Assembly (NCBI RefSeq): GCF_001641755.2
Contig: NZ_LRFG02000005.1
Coordinates: 248,001 to 312,000, forward strand
Direction of reading: 5' to 3'
DNA from: Microbulbifer flavimaris
GTDB taxonomy: Bacteria > Pseudomonadota > Gammaproteobacteria > Pseudomonadales > Cellvibrionaceae
Length of the DNA: 64,000 nucleotides
Below, one piece after another: positions 1 to 8,947 of this stretch (its first letter is position 1; every line of letters starts with the position of its first letter). The translations under genes were made by a program, and so were the position numbers. The notes beneath the pieces were generated by a model. That model was not told where the DNA came from, searched no databases, and saw nothing but the letters and a program-made list of their open reading frames with translations.

Positions 1-972
1 GTGGCCAGGGTGGAAAACCAGCGTGCGAATTTCGCCCAGGCACAGTCGGCGCTGCAGGTGGCAGAGCGGAATTACCGCCGGGGCCTGCAGCTGGTCGAGA
101 CCGGTGCAATCAGTCAGGTTCAGATGGATGAGCTCAAGGGACAATTTGAGCAGGCAGAATCCCGGGTGCAGGCAATAGCCGCCGATGTGCGCAGCGCAGA
201 ACTTGATTTGTCCTACACCGAAATCCGTGCTCCCCTTTCAGGGCCGATCGGCCGCAGTGAGTTTCCAGAGGGGTCCCTGGTGGGACCGGATATCGAGATC
301 CCGCTGACCACCATCGTGCGGATGGATCCGATTTTCGTCCGTTTCCAAGTGCCTGAATTTCAGCTTTTCTCCGTGCGAGCAGAAGAAGAGCAGCGGCGGG
401 CGGAGGGCAGGGGACCCATCCGGCGCGATATCCGCATCAAGCAGCCCGATGGGGAGTACTACCCTCATCCCGGCGTGATTGAGTTCGTCGAAAACACGAT
501 CGACCCCTCCACCGGTACAGTCACCGCGCGCGTCAGTTTTCCCAACCCAAACCAGTTACTGGTGCAGGGTCAGTTTGCCAGGGTGTCGGTATGGGTTTTT
601 CGTGGGGCTGAGTCTGTGAAGCCCCTGATTCCGCAGGTCGCAGTGCAGGAGGATATGCAGGGGTATTATTGCTTCGTCATCGGGCAGGAAAACAAAGCCG
701 AAAAACGGTACCTCGAGCTTGGACAGCGAGAGGGTGTGCTGTGGGCCGTCAAAAAAGGGTTGAGTGGCGGCGAGCGAGTGGTGGTCAGTGGCCTGCAGCG
801 CGTGGCAATAGGCAAGCCGGTGGATCCACAGCCACCATCACTGGACCCTTACAAAGACCTTGAAACGCGCACACCGCCGCCATTCCGTGAACGCCGTATC
901 AAGCCCGAAGAAAGAACGCCTGAAGATGGTCTGCAGCGGTATCCGTCGGGAGTCGACGATGACTTCAAGTGA
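1..972 (+). CDS. RND efflux periplasmic adaptor (membrane fusion protein), 5'-truncated
   Basis: This is the C-terminal 323 residues of an AcrA/MexA-type adaptor, which joins an RND pump to an outer-membrane channel in the periplasm. The visible part begins inside the alpha-helical hairpin (residues 1-70, rich in Gln, Glu and Ala). It continues with the lipoyl/beta-barrel segment, including the motif LDLSYTEIRAPLSG and a GTVTARVSFPNPN strand, and ends in a long charged, Pro-rich tail. The signal peptide, the first half of the lipoyl domain and the true start lie upstream of the window, so the GTG at base 1 should not be taken as the start. The RND permease gene follows after 36 bp, which indicates an operon. 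The substrate cannot be told from sequence. Confidence 0.93.
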   Translation: MARVENQRANFAQAQSALQVAERNYRRGLQLVETGAISQVQMDELKGQFEQAESRVQAIAADVRSAELDLSYTEIRAPLSGPIGRSEFPEGSLVGPDIEIPLTTIVRMDPIFVRFQVPEFQLFSVRAEEEQRRAEGRGPIRRDIRIKQPDGEYYPHPGVIEFVENTIDPSTGTVTARVSFPNPNQLLVQGQFARVSVWVFRGAESVKPLIPQVAVQEDMQGYYCFVIGQENKAEKRYLELGQREGVLWAVKKGLSGGERVVVSGLQRVAIGKPVDPQPPSLDPYKDLETRTPPPFRERRIKPEERTPEDGLQRYPSGVDDDFK

Positions 973-1008
973 ATATACGGATGAGCAGGGCATGACCGGA
1001 GTCCACGC

Positions 1009-4000
1009 ATGATCAGTGCGTTCAGTATCCGGCGTCCGCGCTTTGCCTTTGTGATCTCAATCCTGATCACGCTGGCGGGCCTGCTGGCCTTGCCGTTGCT
1101 GCCGGTGGCGCAATTCCCTGATATTACACCGCCGACTGTGCAGGTACAGACGGTATATCCGGGTGCCAGTGCTGAAGTGATGCGCGATAGTGTGGCGGTG
1201 CCCCTCGAAGCCGCTGTCAACGGTGTCGAAGGCATGAAATATATGTCTTCCGTAAGTAGTAATGATGGTACTTATGCCCTGCGGGTGGTCTTTGAAAGTG
1301 GTTACGACGGCGACATTGCCCAGGTCAATGTGCAGAACCGCGTGCAGGAGGCTTTGCCCCAGCTGCCGGAGGAGGTGAAACGCGGCGGCGTCAAGGTACG
1401 CAAGAAATCCACCGACATGCTGTTGATCGTCAATATTTTTGCTGAAGAGGGGGCCAGTGAGGCGCTGGATGACCTCTTCCTGGCCAATTACGGCGAAATT
1501 TTTATCAAGGATGAGCTGGCCCGTGTGAATGGTGTCAGTGAGGTGCAGATCCTGGGGGCCCAGGATTACGCTATGCGAGTGTGGCTGAACCCCGATCAGA
1601 TGGCAGCCCTCAATGTGACGGCGCAGGATGTCATTCAGGCGATTCGGGCGCAGAACGTTCAGGTGGCCGCGGGCAAGATTGGCGCTGCGCCAGCCAAGGA
1701 GGATCAGAAGTTTGAATATGCCGTGATCGTGCGTGGTCGTCTGGCAAAAGAGGAAGAGTTTGCCAATATCAGCATCCGCTCCAGAGCCGATGGTAGCATA
1801 TTGCGTCTGGGCGATGTGGCCCGGGTTGAGTTGGGCAGTCGCTACTACGGGGCGTTTGGCCTGCTCGATGGTCAGCCGTCAACCGTAATGGGTATCTTCC
1901 AGCTGCCAGAAGCCAATGCGGTCAATGTGTCACAAGATATTCACGCGCGCCTCGACGATTTGCGTCAGCGCTTTCCAGAGGGGCTGCGGGCAGAAATTCT
2001 TTACGATACCACTCAGTTTGTAGAGGCCTCTATCAATGAAGTGGTAGAGACACTGATCATCGCCATGATTCTGGTAATCATTGTGGTGTTCGTATTCCTG
2101 CAGGACTGGCGCGCCACTCTGATTCCAGCAATCGCCATCCCGGTTTCCCTGATCGGTACCTTTGCCGCGATGTATGCGCTGGGAATGACGATCAATACTG
2201 TTACTTTATTTGCCCTGATTCTTGCGATCGGTATCGTCGTCGACGATGCAGTTATCGTAGTGGAAAATACCCAGCGCCTGATCCAGGAGGGCATGGCGCC
2301 CAAGGGAGCGGCACTGAAGTCCATGAATGAGGTCACCGGCCCGGTGATCGCCACTACGGCAGTATTGTTGGCGGTATTCGTCCCCGTAATGCTGATGCCT
2401 GGCCTCACCGGTAAGATGTACCAGCAGTTTGCGATCACCATTTCCGTATCTGTGCTGATTTCCAGTATCAACGCGCTGACGCTGAGTCCTGCGCTTTGTT
2501 CCCTGTTGCTAAGGAAGCAGGAGGGAACCGGAGAAGAGGGACAAAAAACGGGCGGGGTATTCGGTTTCTTCAATCGACTGTTGGAGGTGCTGTCGCGAAC
2601 TTACACGGGGATAGTGGCTTTTTTTGTCGGGATTCCCCTGCTTGGTTTGGCTACCATCGCCGGCGTCGCGCTGTTGTGCTGGTACCTGTTCTCGGCTGTG
2701 CCAACCGGTTTTGTTCCGGATGAGGACAAGGGCTATTTCATGATGCATGTGCAGTTGCCCGATGCCGCCTCGATCGAACGCACCGAGCCGGTTGTCGATC
2801 TGATTACAGAAAAGGTTCTGGAGCAGGATGGTGTTGCCCATATTATCGCGGTTCCGGGCTATAACCTGTTATCAAATACCCTGGCCTCAAACGCTGCATT
2901 GATGATCGTGTTGCTGCATCCCTGGGAGGAACGCACGAATCCTGAATTGTTCCAGCAGGCAATCATGCAGCGTGTGCAAAAGCAAATGGGAGCTATAACC
3001 TCCGCATCCGTTGGTGCCTTTCCCGTGCCGGCATTGCCGGGACTTGGCGCTGTTGGTGGCTTCTCCTTTATCCTTGAGGATCTGCAGGGCGGGAGTATCA
3101 CGGCGTTGGCCGAGGCGATGAAAGAGTTACTCGAGGCAGCCAACCAGCGGCCGGAAATCGCCACCGCCTATACCACTTACCAGTCGGCCACACCACAGCT
3201 GAGACTGGTCATCGACAAAGATCGCACCCATACGCTGGACCTGCCGCTGGAGAATGTCTATACGACGCTGCAGGCCTATCTCGGCGGTATCTATGTGAAT
3301 GATTTCAATCGGTTCGGTAAGGTTTTCCGGGTGCTGGTGCAGGCGGATGCGCAATTCCGTAGCGATGAGGCAGTTTTAAGTGGCTTCTTCGTGCGCAATC
3401 GCGGGGGTGAGCTGGTACCGATGAATGCGTTGGCGCAATTCGAGCCGATGGTGGGGCCTCTCAGCATCAACCGCTACAACCTCTATAACAGTATCAATAT
3501 CAATGGTAGCCAGGCCCCGGGGTATTCAAGTGGTGATGCCATGAGGGCGATGGAGGAAGTTGCCGAACAGTTACCCCAAGGGTATAGCTTTGAATGGACA
3601 GGGTCGAGTCTCGAGGAGATCGAAGCTGGCAATATGGCACCGATCCTTTTCTCTCTCGCCCTGATTTTTGCCTACCTGTTCCTGGTGGCGCAGTATGAAA
3701 GTTGGGCGATACCAGTCGCGGTTTTATTGGCGGTGCCGATCGCCATCGCCGGTGGTATGTTTGCAGTGTGGATCATGGGGGGGGAAAACAATCTTTATAC
3801 GCAGATCGGCGTGGTGCTCCTCATTGCCATGTCGGCCAAGACCGCGATCCTGATGACAGAATTTGCTGTGGTGCAGCGTCAGGAGAAGGGGTTATCGATC
3901 ACCGACTCTGCACTCGAAGCTACCCGTTTGCGCCTGCGTGCCGTATTGATGACCGCACTCTCATTTGTACTTGGTATTTTTCCCCTGGTAATCGCGACCG

Positions 4001-4182
4001 GCGCCGGTGCAGCGAGTCGGGTGTCTCTTGGCCTCGTCGTCCTGGGTGGCATGGTAGCTGCCAGTGTCTTCTCCACTTTTCTTGTGCCGATCTATTTCGC
4101 GCTGGTGCAGCGGCTGCGGGAGTGGGTCAAAGGTGGGCGAGGGAAAGACAACGTCAGCGTCGAGAAAACCCTGGAGACGTGA
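1009..4182 (+). CDS. RND multidrug efflux transporter permease (HAE1/AcrB family)
   Basis: This 1057-residue inner-membrane pump has the normal length for the HAE1 family and would export hydrophobic or amphiphilic compounds using the proton gradient. The N-terminus (ISAFSIRRPRFAFVISILIT) is the typical first transmembrane helix. The adjacent acidic pair in GIVVDDAVIVVEN (Asp412-Asp413) matches the proton-relay aspartates of AcrB TM4. Two repeated halves, each with a large periplasmic loop, are visible, and the second set of helices begins near residue 535. It follows the adaptor gene directly. No outer-membrane channel gene follows, so a TolC-type partner encoded elsewhere is likely. The pump's drug range cannot be inferred. 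Confidence 0.96.
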   Translation: MISAFSIRRPRFAFVISILITLAGLLALPLLPVAQFPDITPPTVQVQTVYPGASAEVMRDSVAVPLEAAVNGVEGMKYMSSVSSNDGTYALRVVFESGYDGDIAQVNVQNRVQEALPQLPEEVKRGGVKVRKKSTDMLLIVNIFAEEGASEALDDLFLANYGEIFIKDELARVNGVSEVQILGAQDYAMRVWLNPDQMAALNVTAQDVIQAIRAQNVQVAAGKIGAAPAKEDQKFEYAVIVRGRLAKEEEFANISIRSRADGSILRLGDVARVELGSRYYGAFGLLDGQPSTVMGIFQLPEANAVNVSQDIHARLDDLRQRFPEGLRAEILYDTTQFVEASINEVVETLIIAMILVIIVVFVFLQDWRATLIPAIAIPVSLIGTFAAMYALGMTINTVTLFALILAIGIVVDDAVIVVENTQRLIQEGMAPKGAALKSMNEVTGPVIATTAVLLAVFVPVMLMPGLTGKMYQQFAITISVSVLISSINALTLSPALCSLLLRKQEGTGEEGQKTGGVFGFFNRLLEVLSRTYTGIVAFFVGIPLLGLATIAGVALLCWYLFSAVPTGFVPDEDKGYFMMHVQLPDAASIERTEPVVDLITEKVLEQDGVAHIIAVPGYNLLSNTLASNAALMIVLLHPWEERTNPELFQQAIMQRVQKQMGAITSASVGAFPVPALPGLGAVGGFSFILEDLQGGSITALAEAMKELLEAANQRPEIATAYTTYQSATPQLRLVIDKDRTHTLDLPLENVYTTLQAYLGGIYVNDFNRFGKVFRVLVQADAQFRSDEAVLSGFFVRNRGGELVPMNALAQFEPMVGPLSINRYNLYNSININGSQAPGYSSGDAMRAMEEVAEQLPQGYSFEWTGSSLEEIEAGNMAPILFSLALIFAYLFLVAQYESWAIPVAVLLAVPIAIAGGMFAVWIMGGENNLYTQIGVVLLIAMSAKTAILMTEFAVVQRQEKGLSITDSALEATRLRLRAVLMTALSFVLGIFPLVIATGAGAASRVSLGLVVLGGMVAASVFSTFLVPIYFALVQRLREWVKGGRGKDNVSVEKTLET

Positions 4183-4348
4183 GCTCACCGCCCTTGGGGG
4201 GAGTTCCCATTCTCACATCGCCCGTGATCATCTGCCTGTAGATGCATACATGGCGGAAAAAGCCCGGCGCAGGATAGAATGACAGAGGGACACATTCAGG
4301 AGCGAGATCGCCACGAGCGCTTGTGGTGGGTGATGCGAAAATAATTTG

Positions 4349-4960
4349 ATGCTGAAAAAGATTGAGGAAAAATTTTCCGAGCTTCGGACAAGGCTGGAGG
4401 GCAAAGTTGCAAGCGGCAATGAGCTGACTGGCCACGCAGCCGTATTGCTGGCCCTCACGGACGAAGCCGACCCGCAGGTCATATTGACTTTGCGTTCGCA
4501 ACATCTCTCCACGCATTCTGGTGAAGTCTCCCTGCCGGGCGGACGGTGGGAGCCAGGCGATCGCTCCCTGAAACACACCGCTCTGCGCGAGACGGAGGAG
4601 GAGATTGGCCTGCCCCCGGAAGAGGTGCGAGTGCTCGGCCCGCTATGGCCGCGTACCACGCGTTGGGATGTGCGTGTGACACCGTGGTTGGGGATTATAT
4701 CGCCGCAGGTAAGTCTGTCCCCGAATCCAGGGGAGCTCGATGCGATTTTTCGCGTACCCCTCTCGTTCTTCCTCGAGGACCCGCGCATTCGCACCGATCG
4801 CATCGTAATAGATGAGCACGCCATCTATCTCCCGGCCTACCAGTTTCAGGACTATGAAATCTGGGGCTTTACCGCCGGTATCCTGACCGAGTTCCTGACG
4901 CGGGTGCTCGGCGCGCGTATCGAGCACAGTGACGACGTCCCGTTGCGGGCCCTGAACTAA
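4349..4960 (+). CDS. Nudix hydrolase, NudL/CoA pyrophosphatase type
   Basis: This 203-residue protein carries a NudL-style Nudix box. The segment LPGGRWEPGDRSLKHTALRE begins near residue 62 and is followed by TEEEIGLPPEEV. The glycine-rich start, the spacing to REXXEEEIG and the PPE after the box are characteristic of the CoA pyrophosphatase branch (NudL/YeaB, human NUDT7). That branch cleaves CoA and acyl-CoA to 3',5'-ADP and 4'-phosphopantetheine. The start is taken at ATG 4349; an in-frame TTG lies immediately before it. No clear ribosome-binding site is visible. The gene stands alone, 166 bp after the RND pump. Family assignment is firm, substrate less so. Confidence 0.88.
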   Translation: MLKKIEEKFSELRTRLEGKVASGNELTGHAAVLLALTDEADPQVILTLRSQHLSTHSGEVSLPGGRWEPGDRSLKHTALRETEEEIGLPPEEVRVLGPLWPRTTRWDVRVTPWLGIISPQVSLSPNPGELDAIFRVPLSFFLEDPRIRTDRIVIDEHAIYLPAYQFQDYEIWGFTAGILTEFLTRVLGARIEHSDDVPLRALN

Positions 4961-5023
4961 CAGCTCTGCATTCCGGCTCTTGATCCGGCTGCGGGCTGTG
5001 TTCCGAAGCCTTGGAGTACCCCT

Positions 5024-5052
5024 CTGGCAGTAGACCCCTTGGGGCCTATAAT
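5024..5052 (+). promoter_or_regulatory. Predicted sigma70 promoter of the ABC exporter gene
   Basis: A perfect TATAAT hexamer lies at 5047-5052. CTGGCA at 5024-5029 (4 of 6 matches to TTGACA) lies exactly 17 bp upstream. The position, 28 bp before ATG 5080, supports that start over the in-frame TTG at 5011, which would sit upstream of the promoter. Confidence 0.55.
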
Positions 5053-5079
5053 GGCCGCCATTATCCCGCGAGCTTGACC

Positions 5080-6894
5080 ATGCCCAGACCCAAGTCTGAT
5101 GTTCCACTGAGTGAGGTGCACTGGGGTGCACTGAAAACCCTGTTTCCCTACCTGCTGGAATTCCGCCGTGCGGTGATCCTGGCGCTGCTGTGCCTGGTGG
5201 GGGCGAAGCTGGCCAGCGTGGGCCTGCCATTTCTGCTCAAACACATCGTCGATGACCTGGATAATGCCGGAGGTGTGGCAGCTGCAGCGGCGCTGCCTCT
5301 GGGTCTTTTACTGGCTTATGGCGCGGTGCGCTTTTCCAGTGTGTTGTTTGGCGAGCTGCGGGATACCATCTTTGGCCGTGTCACCGAGCGCGCCCAGCGT
5401 CGGATCGGACTCGAGGTCTTCGAGCATCTGCACAAGCTGGATCTGGATTTTCATCTCAACCGGCGCACCGGCGGACTCTCACGAGATATCGAGCGGGGCA
5501 ATGCCGGCATCGGCTTCCTGATGCGCTTCATGGTTTTCAATATCGTGCCGACACTACTGGAAATCGGCATGGTGGCAGGGCTGTTATGGTGGAACTACAG
5601 TGGTGTCTTTGCCCTGCTGGTGCTCGGTGCGGTGGTCATCTATATCGGCTTTTCTGTGGTGGCGACCGAGTGGCGGACCCGCTTTGTACGGGAGCTGAAC
5701 CAGGCCGAGAGCCAGAGCAGCAGCCGGGCCGTCGATAGCCTGCTGAATTATGAAACGGTGAAATATTTCGGCAATGAGAACTACGAGGCGGGCCATTACG
5801 ATAACGAACTGGCTTTCTGGGAACAGGCGCGTCGCAAGAATCGCCTGTCACTGTTTGGGCTAAACGCCGGTCAGGCCCTGATCATCGCCAGTGCCATGAG
5901 CGCGGCCATGATTCTGGCGGCGATGGGGGTTATCAGTGGGGATATGACCATTGGTGACTTCGTGCTCATCAACGCGTTTATGATGCAGATCTTTATTCCG
6001 CTGAATTTTCTCGGCTTCGTCTACCGGGAGATGAAAGGCTCGCTGGCCAATATCGAAAAGATGTTCTCATTGCTGCGTGTGGCGCCGGGTATTGAAGACA
6101 CGAGTGATGCCGCAGAGCTGCAGGTGAAAGAGGGGCGCATCGCCTTCGAGGATGTGCATTTCGCTTATCGTGCAGACCGAGAGATCCTCAAGGGGGTCAG
6201 TTTCACTGTGGCGCCGCAACAGAAAGTGGCCATCGTCGGTGCCAGTGGGGCCGGCAAGTCGACCCTGTTCAAACTGCTGTTCCGATTCTATGACCCGACG
6301 GCGGGTCGCATCACCATCGATGGTCAGGATATTCGCACCGTCAGCCAGTCTTCCCTGCGTGCAGCCATTGGTGTGGTGCCGCAGGACGCGGTGCTGTTTA
6401 ACCAGTCCATCCTGGAGAATGTGCGCTATGGCCGTATCGATGCCCGCGATGACGAAGTGATGGCAGCTATCCGCCACGCTCAACTGGAAGACTTCGTGCG
6501 CGAGTTGCCGGAGGGGGTGCATACCATGGTTGGTGAGCGTGGCCTGAAACTGTCCGGTGGTGAAAAGCAGCGGGTCGCCATCGCCCGCGCGCTGCTGAAA
6601 CATCCGCCTATCATGGTCTTTGATGAGGCCACCTCCTCCTTGGACAGTCGCTCGGAGCAGGGCATTCTCGGTGCGCTGCGACAGGTTGCCAGTGAGCAGA
6701 CAACCCTGGTGATTGCCCACCGGCTCTCCACGGTGGTGGATGCGGATGTGATCCTGGTACTCGACCGCGGCCGGGTGGTGGAGCGGGGTTCTCACAGTCA
6801 GTTGCTGGCCGAGGATGGGCACTACGCGGGCCTGTGGCAGCTGCAGCAGGAGGAGCGTCGCAGTGCCGCCGATACCAACCAGGCCGGCCGCTGA
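5080..6894 (+). CDS. ABC exporter, fused permease and ATPase (Atm1/HMT1-like)
   Basis: This 604-residue half-transporter has an N-terminal six-helix membrane domain (about residues 20-320) and a C-terminal nucleotide-binding domain. The membrane domain contains the VDSLLNYETVKYFGNE segment that is diagnostic for the Atm1/HMT1/ABCB6-7 branch, which exports glutathione-linked or iron-sulfur-related compounds or heavy metals. Walker A GASGAGKST begins near residue 387, the signature LSGGEKQR is near 491, and Walker B IMVFDEATSSLD is near 511-520. Start ATG 5080 is preferred because a good promoter lies between it and the longer TTG alternative. It appears monocistronic. A homodimer is expected. 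The exact substrate is unknown. Confidence 0.92.
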   Translation: MPRPKSDVPLSEVHWGALKTLFPYLLEFRRAVILALLCLVGAKLASVGLPFLLKHIVDDLDNAGGVAAAAALPLGLLLAYGAVRFSSVLFGELRDTIFGRVTERAQRRIGLEVFEHLHKLDLDFHLNRRTGGLSRDIERGNAGIGFLMRFMVFNIVPTLLEIGMVAGLLWWNYSGVFALLVLGAVVIYIGFSVVATEWRTRFVRELNQAESQSSSRAVDSLLNYETVKYFGNENYEAGHYDNELAFWEQARRKNRLSLFGLNAGQALIIASAMSAAMILAAMGVISGDMTIGDFVLINAFMMQIFIPLNFLGFVYREMKGSLANIEKMFSLLRVAPGIEDTSDAAELQVKEGRIAFEDVHFAYRADREILKGVSFTVAPQQKVAIVGASGAGKSTLFKLLFRFYDPTAGRITIDGQDIRTVSQSSLRAAIGVVPQDAVLFNQSILENVRYGRIDARDDEVMAAIRHAQLEDFVRELPEGVHTMVGERGLKLSGGEKQRVAIARALLKHPPIMVFDEATSSLDSRSEQGILGALRQVASEQTTLVIAHRLSTVVDADVILVLDRGRVVERGSHSQLLAEDGHYAGLWQLQQEERRSAADTNQAGR

Positions 6895-6986
6895 GCGCTG
6901 CCGCCCGCCCCCGCTGTTGTCTTGATAAAAATCCGGTAGCGCCTTAATGTGGCGCCGGACCAATGAAGATAACAGGCAGGATTTCC

Positions 6987-8714
6987 ATGAAAACCGCTAA
7001 GATCACTGCTGCACTGCTGGCGTTAGCGCTGGTAAGCGCCTGCTCCCCCCGCGATGAGCAGCAATCCCGCACCGCAGAAGAAGCCCCGACCGCGCAGGCC
7101 GAGGCCCAGACCGAGACCGAGACCGAGACAACCCCTGAGCAGACTGGCCCGCAGGAGGGCGAAAGCACTTCCAGCGATCGCTTCGACATCTACGTACCGG
7201 TCGAGCTGAGTGCGGATCTTTCCGACCTCTCTGACGACCAGCGGCAGATGATTGCCAAGCTGATCGATGCCAGCGAAATCATGGACCGCCTGTTCTGGTT
7301 GCAGTCCTTTGGCCCGGCCGATGACCTGCTGCCGAAGATCGATGACCCTGCCAAGCGCAAGTTTGCCGATATCAATTATGGTCCCTGGGACCGGCTGAAC
7401 AACAACGAAGCCTTTGTGGAGGGGTACGGCCCGAAACCGCTCGGCGCGCAGTTCTACCCGGAGGATATGACCAAGGCTGAATTCGAGGCCTGGGAACAGC
7501 CCGGCAAGGACGGCCTATACTCCCTGGTGCGCCGCGATGACAAGGGCAACCTGCAGCTGGTGCCTTACCACGAAGCCTACAAGGCAGACCTGGAGAAAGC
7601 CGCACAGATTCTGCGCGAGGCTTCTGAACTGGCCGAGGATGAGCAGTTTGCCAACTACCTGAGCATGCGCGCCGACGCTTTGCTGAACGATGACTTCCGT
7701 CCCAGTGATATGGCGTGGATGGATATGAAGGACAACGAGATCGACGTGGTGATCGGCCCCATCGAGAACTACGAGGATCAACTGTTCGCCTATCGCACCG
7801 CCTATGAATCCTATGTACTGCTGAAGGATATGGAGTGGAGCGAGAAGCTGGCCAAGTTTGCCGCTTTCCTGCCCGAGCTGCAGAAGGGCCTGCCGGTGGA
7901 CGAGAAGTACAAGTCCGAGGTGCCCGGCACCGACTCTGACCTGAACGCTTACGATGTTCTCTACTATGCCGGCCACAGCAATGCTGGCTCCAAGACCATC
8001 GCCATCAACCTTCCCAATGATGAGGAGGTTCAGCTGGCCAAGGGTACCCGTCGCCTGCAACTGAAAAATGCCATGCGCGCCAAGTTCGACAAGATCCTGG
8101 TGCCCATCAGCGAGGTACTGATCGCCGAGGACCAGCGTAAGCACATCACCTTCCCGGCCTTCTTCTCCAACACCATGTTCCACGAAGTGGCACACGGCCT
8201 CGGCATCAAGAAGACCGTGACCGATGGCGCGAATGTCCGTCAGGCGCTGAAGGAGACATCGTCTGCGCTGGAAGAGGGCAAGGCAGATATCCTCGGCCTG
8301 TACATGGTGACCCGTCTGCACGAGAAGGGAGAGATCGAGGAAGGCGAGCTGATGGACAACTACGTCACTTTCCTTGCCAGCATCTTCCGCAGTGTGCGTT
8401 TCGGTGCTGCCAGCGCCCACGGCAAGGCGAATATGATGCGCTTTAACTACTTCAAGGAGCAGGGCGCCTTTACCCGCGACCCCGAGACCGGTCACTACAG
8501 TGTCGATTTCGACAAGATGCAGGAAGCCATGACCAGCCTCTCCAACCTGATCCTGACCATTCAGGGTGATGGTGACTACGAAAAGTCCAAGGAGCTGCTG
8601 GAGGGCAAGGGTGTGGTCGGTGAAGAGCTGCAGGCAGACCTCGATCGCCTCGCTGACGCCAGCATTCCCGTGGATGTGACCTTCACTCAGGGCAAAGAGG
8701 TATTGGGGCTGTAA
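6987..8714 (+). CDS. M49-like (dipeptidyl peptidase III-related) zinc metallopeptidase lipoprotein
   Basis: The 575-residue product starts with a lipoprotein signal (MKTAKITAALLALALVSAC) and is therefore expected to be anchored at the outer membrane or periplasmic face. A low-complexity acidic linker (Glu/Thr/Gln, about residues 20-60) follows. The catalytic-looking segment has HEVAHGLG at residues 399-406 and SALEEGKADILGLY at about 426-439, giving a HEXXH plus downstream EE(G)KAD arrangement. This resembles bacterial peptidase M49 family proteins, often annotated as Zn-dependent hydrolases. Classical DPP III has HEXXGH, so this is a variant subfamily. ATG 6987 is chosen because it fits the signal peptide and has an AGG-containing upstream site; an in-frame ATG lies at 6963. 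A terminator follows. Confidence 0.82.
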   Translation: MKTAKITAALLALALVSACSPRDEQQSRTAEEAPTAQAEAQTETETETTPEQTGPQEGESTSSDRFDIYVPVELSADLSDLSDDQRQMIAKLIDASEIMDRLFWLQSFGPADDLLPKIDDPAKRKFADINYGPWDRLNNNEAFVEGYGPKPLGAQFYPEDMTKAEFEAWEQPGKDGLYSLVRRDDKGNLQLVPYHEAYKADLEKAAQILREASELAEDEQFANYLSMRADALLNDDFRPSDMAWMDMKDNEIDVVIGPIENYEDQLFAYRTAYESYVLLKDMEWSEKLAKFAAFLPELQKGLPVDEKYKSEVPGTDSDLNAYDVLYYAGHSNAGSKTIAINLPNDEEVQLAKGTRRLQLKNAMRAKFDKILVPISEVLIAEDQRKHITFPAFFSNTMFHEVAHGLGIKKTVTDGANVRQALKETSSALEEGKADILGLYMVTRLHEKGEIEEGELMDNYVTFLASIFRSVRFGAASAHGKANMMRFNYFKEQGAFTRDPETGHYSVDFDKMQEAMTSLSNLILTIQGDGDYEKSKELLEGKGVVGEELQADLDRLADASIPVDVTFTQGKEVLGL

Positions 8715-8743
8715 ACGCTGCTCCGACCCCTGGCTTGAAAAAG

Positions 8744-8767
8744 ACTCGGCTCCGGCCGGGTTTTTTT
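8744..8767 (+). terminator. Rho-independent terminator after the M49-like gene
   Basis: A 7-bp stem (8744-8750 with 8755-8761, one G-T pair) closes a TCCG loop. It is followed by a run of T residues. It lies 29 bp after the stop codon. Confidence 0.85.
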
Positions 8768-8869
8768 ATTGATGCACTTTCAGCATTTCAGCATTTCAGC
8801 GGACCCGTGGGACGGTAGGACCGGGACGATGATGTTCTTGATGATCCGGAAATTGGTCGAACCAATGGC

Positions 8870-8896
8870 AAAAAAAGCCCCGGTGTTTACCGGGGC
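8870..8896 (-). terminator. Rho-independent terminator of the TSP3-repeat gene
   Basis: A perfect 8-bp GC-rich stem (8877-8884 with 8889-8896) has a 4-nt loop. On the minus strand it is followed by seven T residues. It lies about 50 bp beyond the stop of the minus-strand repeat protein. Confidence 0.85.
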
Positions 8897-8947
8897 CAGA
8901 GACAGGTGACGTAGCTCGTTTTAGAGGAGCCCTTTCAGGGAGCTCTT

